The notes under the pieces: generated by a model
What the model saw: the letters and a program-made list of their open reading frames with translations, nothing else
Databases searched by the model: none
What the model was told of the DNA's origin: nothing
Assembly: GCA_028716765.1 (NCBI GenBank)
Contig: JAQUPC010000060.1
Coordinates: 1 to 13,706, forward strand
Source of the DNA: Alphaproteobacteria bacterium
GTDB lineage: Bacteria > Pseudomonadota > Alphaproteobacteria > UBA9219
Length of the DNA stretch: 13,706 nt
Direction: 5' to 3'
Part shown: positions 1-4,842 of the stretch, in pieces
Numbering within the stretch: the stretch's first letter is position 1
How the letters are laid out: each line of letters begins with the position of its first letter
Made by a program: the position numbers and the translations under genes

Positions 1-643
1 CCCATCGGTAATCATAATCGGGGTCCGGCCCTTGAGAAACGATCACCGGGATATCCGAGGGTACTGAAGTAAGTATCAGCTGCCGTTCCTTGAAGGCTTC
101 CTGAAACTTACGTTGATTCAGGGCTCTTAAAAAACTCTTCCAGCCATCGGCCGTAAACCGCTTGCGCTGAGCAACCAACTGTTCCGCAAAATCACCGAAA
201 CCTAATGTCAATATTTCGGTGACACTGTTTGCCGTCCATGACAAAATCGCGCGATTGGTCAGGTTCGGATTAAATAAAGGGATAAGTTCTTTCGTCAGAT
301 TTCCCGGAGAAAGGGTTTTGTATTTGTAGATGAAAATCGGGCGCAGAACCGGCGCGCCTAAAATCAGGATAACCGTTAGAATGCCAATAGCTAACCCTTG
401 CGCGCCGATAAGGGTCATGAGCCGCCGATGGCGTAAAAAAGAATCTTTTTCGTCGGCAATAACGCTTTCCGCGTGGAACTCGGACGTCAGGGACCGCAGG
501 ATATCGAGATAGGGTATTTTGATTTTAGTCTTTTTGTCTTTTCCTTTTTGACCGGAAGCTTCCGGCGCTGCGGACGCCGTCTTTGGCGATTCCGCATTCC
601 CGGTTGCTGTTGTGTTGTCGGAAGGGGGTGGCTTTTTGGTCAT
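1..643 (-). CDS. IcmL/DotI-like type IVB secretion protein, second paralog (partial, 3' end outside window)
   Basis: The frame opens with ATG at 643 and runs 214 codons off the left edge, so the C-terminus is missing. Residues 1-45 are a low-complexity Pro/Ala/Lys-rich cytoplasmic tail (MTKKPPPSDN...). A hydrophobic segment at about 76-104 should cross the inner membrane. The periplasmic part contains the IcmL-type pattern IPLFNPNLTNRAILSWTANS (121-140), followed by FGDF and FTADGWKSFLRAL. These match the positions of the PLNEP...ISWA...YRQ...FTPTGWESFTKAL elements in the neighbouring gene, so the two are paralogs. In Legionella, DotI/IcmL sits in the inner membrane as part of the Dot/Icm core; the plasmid R64 counterpart is TraM. 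The start lies 9 nt after the upstream gene's stop, implying one mRNA. The Shine-Dalgarno sequence is weak (GACGAAAG), which suggests translational coupling. Family membership is well supported; its exact role is inferred. Confidence 0.8.
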   Translation of the reverse strand, partial: MTKKPPPSDNTTATGNAESPKTASAAPEASGQKGKDKKTKIKIPYLDILRSLTSEFHAESVIADEKDSFLRHRRLMTLIGAQGLAIGILTVILILGAPVLRPIFIYKYKTLSPGNLTKELIPLFNPNLTNRAILSWTANSVTEILTLGFGDFAEQLVAQRKRFTADGWKSFLRALNQRKFQEAFKERQLILTSVPSDIPVIVSQGPDPDYDYRW

Positions 644-652
644 GGGCTTTCG

Positions 653-1276
653 TCAGCGCGCGATCCATTGCTCGATGCTGATGCCGTCCGGATTCTGCAA
701 GGTCGAGACGCGCACAACCTGCAGGATAAGCATGGCGCGGATCGGCGCGGGCGGTTCGTTACCGTCGAATTTGATAGTGATAGGAAACTGCAAATACCAT
801 GTATAAACGCCGTCGCGCACAAAAGCGCTCTTGATTTCAGGGGCCGCCTCAAGTTCCATGGCCACCACAAGCTTGCGCGCTTCCACCGCTTCGAGAATGC
901 GCGCTTCCTTCAGCGCCTTGGTAAAGCTTTCCCAGCCTGTCGGGGTAAAGTTGGCCGCGGCATGCTGAAGGCGCTGCCTGTAATCGTTATAGCCGAAGCG
1001 CATGACGTTCTGCGCCGCGCCCGCGGCCCAGGAGATGACCTCGGCGCGCGGCTTGTAAGGCTCGTTGAGCGGCACGATGTCGATGATGCGTCCGTCCGAC
1101 GTCGTGGCGAAATAAACATACCGCGTTTGCATCGATAGAAGCATCACCACGAGAGACGCCACCAGCAAAACGAGGATGATGCCTTGAATAACGCTTATTC
1201 TGAGCAGCAACCGATAGCCGTCGCGGTAAAACGCATTACGGTTCAAAACGGTTGCAACGGCATCTTTGATGGCCAT
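653..1276 (-). CDS. dotI: DotI/IcmL family type IVB secretion system inner-membrane protein
   Basis: This 207-aa protein matches the length and layout of Legionella DotI (IcmL) and R64 TraM. It has a short cytoplasmic N-terminus with NRNAFYRDGYR (12-22), one transmembrane helix at about 26-48, and a periplasmic domain. That domain begins YVYFATTSDGRIIDIVPLNEP (53-73) and continues with ISWA, YNDYRQRLQ, FTPTGWESF and a C-terminal VVRVSTLQNPDGISIEQWI. The tyrosine-phenylalanine-alanine-threonine and PLNEP motifs are hallmarks of the family as I know it. DotI oligomerises with DotJ in the inner membrane and supports substrate transfer by the type IVB machine. The ATG at 1276 is preceded by AGGAAACGAAGAA, a good ribosome binding site. 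A second IcmL-like gene follows after 9 nt. No other Dot/Icm gene is visible here; more may lie beyond the left edge. Whether the system delivers effectors or DNA cannot be told. Confidence 0.9.
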   Translation of the reverse strand: MAIKDAVATVLNRNAFYRDGYRLLLRISVIQGIILVLLVASLVVMLLSMQTRYVYFATTSDGRIIDIVPLNEPYKPRAEVISWAAGAAQNVMRFGYNDYRQRLQHAAANFTPTGWESFTKALKEARILEAVEARKLVVAMELEAAPEIKSAFVRDGVYTWYLQFPITIKFDGNEPPAPIRAMLILQVVRVSTLQNPDGISIEQWIAR

Positions 1277-1297
1277 TTCTTCGTTTCCTGTCTACGC

Positions 1298-1315
1298 CTG
1301 CCGTCGAAGCGGCAG
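1298..1315. other. Perfect 6-bp hairpin in the dotI leader
   Basis: CTGCCG (1298-1303) and CGGCAG (1310-1315) pair perfectly around the 6-nt loop TCGAAG. The hairpin lies in the 71-bp gap between the GcrA-like gene and dotI, about 20 nt upstream of the dotI start. No T-run follows on either strand, so it is not a standard intrinsic terminator. It could protect a processed mRNA end or modulate dotI translation; this is inference. Confidence 0.4.
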
Positions 1316-1347
1316 CTTGATCTTACACAATGGGCGGCAACGTCATG

Positions 1348-1830
1348 TCAAGCATCCTTGAACATGTCGGGAATGCTGCTCCCCGAGTTGTAATTGGCCG
1401 ATCCTTTGCAGCCCGGACATATGCGGTTGTGCCGTCCTTCCGAGGGAAAGCGGTTCAAACACATCAGGCAAACGCGTACGCTGTGCATGCCGGGCTCCGC
1501 AGACACGTCACGATCCCCGTTTCTGTCCAGGGGCGCTGAAACCCGCGACAAGGCCGCGGCCGCCTTCCTGACGGTATCTTTCCTCTGATACCCGGGCTTG
1601 CGTCCCGGCGCGGAACGGCGCGGCAGGCCAAGGCGGGCCGCGCGGGTCATGATGGCCGCAACGGAGCGCCCAAGCTGGCCCGCGATTTTGGATGGTTTTT
1701 CGTTGCGCAGCCACATTTCGCGAAGAAGCCCGTCCTGATCCAGCCAGTTCAGAGGAGACTGCTGTACATTTCCCGCTTCAGAGTTTTGTTCCGTTACGGA
1801 AATCGTCGTATCGGCCGATGAGTCCGTCAT
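1348..1830 (-). CDS. GcrA-like transcriptional regulator with C-terminal CxxC-N13-CxxC motif
   Basis: With the ATG at 1830 the protein has 160 residues, close to Caulobacter GcrA (about 170). Residues 28-73 resemble the GcrA N-terminal helix-turn-helix: NWLDQDGLLREMW...SKIAGQLGRSVAAIMTRAARLGLPRR, equivalent to the W-x(n)-LW...SASQIAxxLGxxTRNAVIGKxHRLGL pattern. A basic linker follows (GRKPGYQRK). The C-terminus carries C121, C124, C138 and C141 in RVCLMCLNRFPSEGRHNRIC...GC, a probable zinc-binding knuckle. In Caulobacter GcrA works with sigma-70 at promoters carrying CcrM-methylated GANTC sites; this gene may be a paralog rather than the main GcrA. The frame extends upstream to a TTG at 1899, but the ATG is preferred because the extra 23 residues look unstructured; neither start has a convincing Shine-Dalgarno. 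It is 103 bp downstream of gltX and could be read with it. No convincing private promoter was found in that gap. Confidence 0.7.
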   Translation of the reverse strand: MTDSSADTTISVTEQNSEAGNVQQSPLNWLDQDGLLREMWLRNEKPSKIAGQLGRSVAAIMTRAARLGLPRRSAPGRKPGYQRKDTVRKAAAALSRVSAPLDRNGDRDVSAEPGMHSVRVCLMCLNRFPSEGRHNRICPGCKGSANYNSGSSIPDMFKDA

Positions 1831-1933
1831 GAATGCGCCACTTGCCAATTTTCCGGAGAGAACGTGCCTTGTCCCCGCCCTATGAAAGTAATTCAGCAAT
1901 TAGCGCCAAATTCATCAAATTTTCATTAACGTC

Positions 1934-3352
1934 CTAAAGGACTGCTTTGATCCGCGCCAGAACCTCGTCGCGGCCGAGCAAAACGGCGGCGCTGAAAATG
2001 GGCGGCGAGACTGCCGAACCCGTAAGCGCGGCACGGAAAGGCTGGGCTACGGCGCCAAGCTTAAGCCCCTTTTCCCCTGCATAAGCGCGGAATAGGGCCT
2101 CGAGAGCATCGTGGGAAAAGTCCGCAAGCGCTTCGATACGGCCGGAGAGTTCGCCAAGATAGGCCTTGGCCTCCGGCGTTAGAAATTTTTGTGCCTTTTC
2201 ATGCGGTTGCAGGCGATGGAAATAAAACAGAGACGCTTCGGCGATCTCGCGCACCGTTTGCACGCGCGGTTTGATGTCCGGCAAAGCCTTGATCAGCAAT
2301 TCTTTTTCGTTTTCTGTCATCGGCCTTCCGAGTTCATCGGACAGAAACGGCGCCGCCAGCCCCGCAAGCCGCGCGTTGTCGGCAAGGCCGATGTAATGGG
2401 CGTTCACATGATTGAGCTTGGCAAAATCGAAACGCGCCGGAGATTTGCCGATGTGATCCAGATCGAACCATTCGATGGCCTGTTCGTCCGAAATGATCTC
2501 GTCGTCGCCGTGCGCCCAGCAAAGACGCAAAAGGTAGTTGCGGATCGCCTCGGGCAGATAGCCCCGGTCGCGGTAATCGCTGACGGCCGGTGCGCCGTGG
2601 CGCTTGGACATCTTCGTGCCGTCAGGGCCGAGTATCAACGGCAGATGGGCGTAAACCGGCTCGGGCCAGCCCATCGCCCGGTAAATCTGGAGCTGGCGGA
2701 AGGCGTTCGTCAATCCGTCGTCGCCCCGGATCACATGCGTGACGCCCATGTCGTGATCGTCCACCACAACCGCGAGCATGTAGGTCGGCGTGCCGTCGGC
2801 GCGCAAAAGCACCATGTCGTCGAGCTGGCTGTTCGGCACCGTAACCGTGTCCATGACCTTGTCGTGAATGACGGTCTCGCCGGTTTGCGGCGCTTTCAGG
2901 CGGATGACGGGTTTGACCCCGGCGGGAGCTTCGCTGGCCGGGCGGCCGCGCCAGCGGCCATCGTAACGCTGGGGCAATCCCTTGGCCTTTTGCTCCTCGC
3001 GCATGGCGTCCAGTTCTTCCGGCGAGCAGTAACAGAAATAGGCGTTGCCATTCGCCAGCATCTGCCGCGCCACCTCAGCGTGGCGCTCGCGATGTTCGAA
3101 TTGCGAATAGTAAATTTTACCGTTGTTCCCGGGCGCGTTCATATTGTCCCACTCCAGCCCCAGCCACAACATGCCGTCGATGATGGTTTGCACCGACTCC
3201 GGCGTCGAACGTTCGCGGTCCGTGTCCTCGATGCGCAGCAGGAATTTGCCGCCATGATGCTTGGCGAACAGCCAGTTGAACAGCGCGGTGCGCGCGCCGC
3301 CTATATGCAGCATCCCGGTGGGCGAAGGAGGAAAACGGACGGTGACGGACAT
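1934..3352 (-). CDS. gltX: Glutamyl-tRNA synthetase (GluRS)
   Basis: This 472-aa class I aminoacyl-tRNA synthetase charges tRNA(Glu) with glutamate in the cytoplasm. The length is normal for bacterial GluRS. Visible landmarks are the N-terminal VRFPPSPTGMLHIGGART with the HIGH-type motif H16-I-G-G, RIEDTDRERS (40-49) for glutamate binding, VIRGDDGLTNAFRQ (208-220), and the KMSKS-type loop KMSKRHG (247-253). The C-terminal anticodon-binding region ends FRAALTGSAVSPPIF...LGRDEVLARI, also typical. C107 and C109 (FCYCSPEEL) match the first half of the E. coli zinc site, but the second half reads YDGRWR with no Cys, so zinc is probably not bound. Alphaproteobacteria often carry two GluRS copies and an indirect amidation route to Gln-tRNA; this window does not show which type this is. 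The start is fixed by the conserved N-terminus although no Shine-Dalgarno precedes it. Just upstream lie a G-rich tract and a hairpin repeat. Confidence 0.97.
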   Translation of the reverse strand: MSVTVRFPPSPTGMLHIGGARTALFNWLFAKHHGGKFLLRIEDTDRERSTPESVQTIIDGMLWLGLEWDNMNAPGNNGKIYYSQFEHRERHAEVARQMLANGNAYFCYCSPEELDAMREEQKAKGLPQRYDGRWRGRPASEAPAGVKPVIRLKAPQTGETVIHDKVMDTVTVPNSQLDDMVLLRADGTPTYMLAVVVDDHDMGVTHVIRGDDGLTNAFRQLQIYRAMGWPEPVYAHLPLILGPDGTKMSKRHGAPAVSDYRDRGYLPEAIRNYLLRLCWAHGDDEIISDEQAIEWFDLDHIGKSPARFDFAKLNHVNAHYIGLADNARLAGLAAPFLSDELGRPMTENEKELLIKALPDIKPRVQTVREIAEASLFYFHRLQPHEKAQKFLTPEAKAYLGELSGRIEALADFSHDALEALFRAYAGEKGLKLGAVAQPFRAALTGSAVSPPIFSAAVLLGRDEVLARIKAVL

Positions 3353-3362
3353 GAGAATATGT

Positions 3363-3386
3363 GGGGTTAGGGGTTAGGGATAAGGG
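3363..3386 (+). other. G-rich heptamer tract with G-quadruplex potential upstream of gltX
   Basis: Four G-runs separated by 3-4 nt, GGGG-TTA-GGGG-TTA-GGG-ATAA-GGG, satisfy the usual G3+N1-7 quadruplex rule. The tract is two copies of GGGGTTA followed by two of GGGATAA. It begins 10 nt upstream of the gltX start codon. The G-rich strand is the template strand for gltX, so the mRNA leader would be C-rich and the quadruplex would form in DNA. Function is inferred only. Confidence 0.5.
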
Positions 3387-3403
3387 ATAAGAATACACAG
3401 TGT

Positions 3404-3547
3404 GTCATTCCCGCGAAAGCGGGAATCCAATGCGACCCCGGACTTGATCCGGGGGAGCACATGACTTATTCGGCCCGCAGACGCGGGCCGCCCGCCTTCG
3501 CCAAGGCTTCGGCGGATAAACTGGATCCCCGTTTTCACGGGGATGAC
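3404..3547. repeat. 144-bp palindromic element of five consecutive hairpins (intergenic repeat, MITE-like)
   Basis: The ends form an imperfect terminal inverted repeat: GTCATTCCCGCGAAAGCGGG at the left and the complement of CCCCGTTTTCACGGGGATGAC at the right. Inside are five successive stem-loops. H1 (3407-3426) has an 8-bp stem and a GAAA loop. H2 (3436-3454) has a 7-bp CCCCGGA stem. H3 (3471-3490) has an 8-bp CGGCCCGC stem. H4 (3492-3515) has a CCGCC stem with an inner GCC/GGC pairing. H5 (3525-3544) has an 8-bp ATCCCCGT stem and a TTTC loop. H1 and H5 share sequence, so their loops GAAA and TTTC are complementary. Units starting GTCATTCCCGCGAAAGCGGGAATCC are, from memory, abundant dispersed repeats in many proteobacterial genomes. 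The symmetry extends outward with AATACA (3392-3397) against TGTATT (3552-3557). It lies between the lexA unit and gltX, both minus strand, and may end or insulate transcription. Confidence 0.8.
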
Positions 3548-3580
3548 GCATTGTATTTTCTCGGTGATGTTAGAAAATAA

Positions 3581-3859
3581 TTACTTAACTGCAGCTATAA
3601 TGGCAGCCATCGCGGAAACGCCTGCGAAAATTGATGCTATCCATGCGGCATTTCTCGTGCTCAAGGCAATGCGAATTTGCTCGAAATTTGAATTATTCCT
3701 TCGGCGTCGTTCTTGGGAGTGGAGCCATTCCTCAACGAGTGCGCGTTTATCTCCAACGTCTCCGTATTTTTTAAGCGCAAGGTTAAGCCGTACTTTGTCT
3801 TCCCCATCGCTGTCCAACTCAGCCCAAAACTGTTCTTTTGTATATGTTGTTTGCTTCAT
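3581..3859 (-). CDS. Small tail-anchored membrane protein downstream of lexA
   Basis: This is a 92-residue protein of unknown function. The N-terminal 50 residues are charged and probably helical (GEDKVRLNLALKKYGD...KRALVEEWLHSQE), followed by a basic stretch RRRR (51-54). One hydrophobic helix at about 71-90 (AAWIASIFAGVSAMAAIIAA) ends two residues before the C-terminus, so the protein should be tail-anchored with its N-terminus in the cytoplasm. The KRALVEEWL-type segment recurs, as I recall, in other small bacterial membrane proteins, but I cannot name a family. The ATG at 3859 comes one base after the lexA stop, and GTGAGAAAA at the end of lexA may serve as its ribosome binding site. It therefore almost certainly shares the lexA promoter and SOS control. 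E. coli also has a membrane-protein gene (dinF) after lexA, but that protein is large and unrelated. A role in SOS response or cell division is a guess. Confidence 0.75.
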   Translation of the reverse strand: MKQTTYTKEQFWAELDSDGEDKVRLNLALKKYGDVGDKRALVEEWLHSQERRRRNNSNFEQIRIALSTRNAAWIASIFAGVSAMAAIIAAVK

Positions 3860-3860
3860 T

Positions 3861-4562
3861 CTAATATTTTCTCACGATCCCCACCAGCTTGCCTTGCACC
3901 TTGACGCGGCCGGGCGTGTAGATTTGCGTTTCATAGCGCGCGTTGGCCGGTATCAGCGCGATGCTGCCGTCGCGCCGTTCAAGACGCTTCAGCGTGGCCT
4001 CGTTGTCGTCCACGAGCGCAACGACGATGGCGCCATTCTCGGCGGTATCGGCCTTGCGGATGATCGCGCGGTCCCCGTTCATGATGCCCGCCTCGATCAT
4101 GGAATCCCCGTCGATCTCCAGAACGTAATGCTCATCAACCGCGCGCTTGCCTTTTGCTCCGGCCAATAAACCAGCGGGAACCTCGATATGTTCATGCGGA
4201 TGGCTGATCGCCTCGATCGGCGTACCGGCGGCGATGCGCCCATAAAGAGGTAAACTGATGATGGCCGATATAGCGGCCATATCAGGCAAGTTCGTAGGCA
4301 AGGGCATGCGCCCGCGCTTCGCTCCTTTGGCCCCCTTGCTTTCCGCGCCTTCCGGCAAACGCAAAATTTCAAGCGCCCTTGCGCGGTGCGGCAGGCGCTT
4401 GATAAAGCCGCGCTCCTCCAGCCCGGTGATCAGGCGGTGGATGCCGGATTTGGAGCGGAGGCCGAGCGCTTCCTTCATCTCGTCGAAAGAAGGAGGAACG
4501 CTGTCCGCCGCCAACCGGTCGCGGATCAGGAGCAGAAGGTCTTTTTGTTTGCGGGTCAGCAT
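3861..4562 (-). CDS. lexA: LexA, SOS-response repressor and self-cleaving protease
   Basis: This 233-aa protein has the usual LexA length in this class. Residues 1-70 form the winged-helix DNA-binding domain ([13 protein letters not shown]...[35 protein letters not shown]), very close to the alphaproteobacterial consensus. A linker (72-95) leads into the S24 peptidase domain. The scissile bond is A112-G113 ([10 protein letters not shown]). Catalytic Ser154 is in DGDSMI and Lys192 in NEATLKRL. The protein represses DNA-damage genes until RecA filaments trigger self-cleavage. The ATG at 4562 follows GGAGG at suitable distance. Upstream lie a TTGACA promoter and SOS boxes at 4605-4639, indicating autorepression. 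It is divergent from flgE and co-transcribed with the small membrane protein gene one base downstream. Confidence 0.97.
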   Translation of the reverse strand: MLTRKQKDLLLLIRDRLAADSVPPSFDEMKEALGLRSKSGIHRLITGLEERGFIKRLPHRARALEILRLPEGAESKGAKGAKRGRMPLPTNLPDMAAISAIISLPLYGRIAAGTPIEAISHPHEHIEVPAGLLAGAKGKRAVDEHYVLEIDGDSMIEAGIMNGDRAIIRKADTAENGAIVVALVDDNEATLKRLERRDGSIALIPANARYETQIYTPGRVKVQGKLVGIVRKY

Positions 4563-4604
4563 GATGGAACCTCCGCCGATAATGGGTGGTTATCCCCGGT
4601 GAGA

Positions 4605-4619
4605 GAACAAAACGGGAAT
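4605..4619. promoter_or_regulatory. Second, one-mismatch SOS box near the lexA transcription start
   Basis: GAAC-aaaacgg-GAAT reads on the minus strand as ATTC-N7-GTTC, one base away from the alphaproteobacterial LexA operator. It overlaps the expected lexA transcription start (about 4618), where a bound repressor would block RNA polymerase. It lies 5 bp from the perfect box, so two LexA dimers could bind side by side. Confidence 0.45.
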
Positions 4620-4624
4620 ACAAT

Positions 4625-4639
4625 GTTCTACTTTAGTTC
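4625..4639. promoter_or_regulatory. Perfect alphaproteobacterial SOS box (LexA operator)
   Basis: GTTCTACTTTAGTTC is an exact GTTC-N7-GTTC direct repeat, the LexA-binding consensus established in alphaproteobacteria such as Rhizobium and Caulobacter. It overlaps the spacer and -10 of the lexA promoter, so bound LexA would shut off its own gene. Confidence 0.9.
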
Positions 4640-4654
4640 TTAAAGCGCTGTCAA
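4625..4654 (-). promoter_or_regulatory. Sigma-70-type promoter of lexA and the small membrane protein gene
   Basis: On the minus strand there is a perfect -35 TTGACA (4654-4649), an 18-bp spacer and a -10 TAGAAC (4630-4625; four of six consensus bases). Transcription should start near 4618, giving a leader of about 55 nt before the lexA ATG. The promoter is covered by the SOS box. Confidence 0.7.
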
Positions 4655-4677
4655 GCCCACGCGCTTTTTTTGCATGC

Positions 4678-4696
4678 GGGGGCAATAATTGCCGCC
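4678..4696. promoter_or_regulatory. 19-bp palindrome, candidate activator (FlbD/NtrC-type) enhancer for flgE
   Basis: GGGGGCAAT-A-ATTGCCGCC is an inverted repeat with 9-bp arms and one mismatch; its inner 13 bp are perfectly symmetrical. Its centre is about 100 bp upstream of the expected flgE start, the usual position for enhancer-binding activators of sigma-54 promoters. Caulobacter FlbD binds GC-rich ftr sites at this kind of distance. It could instead serve lexA, whose -35 is 24 bp away. The identity of the binding protein is inferred. Confidence 0.45.
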
Positions 4697-4741
4697 GATT
4701 CCCGTTAGAGAGACAAAAAAAGATTCAATATATATAATATA

Positions 4742-4754
4742 AATCAATGCGTTA
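4742..4754 (+). promoter_or_regulatory. IHF binding site between enhancer and sigma-54 promoter
   Basis: AATCAATGCGTTA matches the IHF consensus WATCAANNNNTTR at every fixed position. It is preceded by a very AT-rich stretch (4715-4744), as in strong IHF sites. IHF bending here would bring the palindrome at 4678-4696 to the sigma-54 polymerase, the arrangement known for Caulobacter flagellar promoters. Confidence 0.7.
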
Positions 4755-4759
4755 CGCGT

Positions 4760-4775
4760 TGGCACAGCACTTGCT
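4760..4775 (+). promoter_or_regulatory. Sigma-54 (RpoN) promoter of the flgE-flgK-flgL genes
   Basis: TGGCACAGCACTTGCT fits the sigma-54 consensus TGGCAC-N5-TTGCW, with GG and GC exactly 12 bp apart. Transcription should begin near 4786, about 57 nt before the flgE start. Hook and hook-associated genes in Caulobacter and related bacteria are sigma-54 dependent and activated after the basal body is assembled. Confidence 0.85.
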
Positions 4776-4842
4776 TAGAACCTCATGATTTTCTGCGCTC
4801 GCCGTTCCGGCATCACAAAGCGCGCAACTTGTGAGGTAAACG

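Noticed and set aside
1931..1942. GTCC-TAAA-GGAC hairpin at the gltX stop codon as a terminator
   Set aside because: Four-base-pair stem with no T-run; not convincing.
2189..3370. A 393-codon plus-strand open frame opposite gltX
   Set aside because: gltX is unmistakable in this interval; the opposite frame is arginine-rich and has no recognisable motif.
4697..4726. Two GANTC (CcrM methylation) sites in the lexA-flgE gap
   Set aside because: About one such site is expected by chance in a stretch of this length, so two do not support GcrA/CcrM control by themselves.
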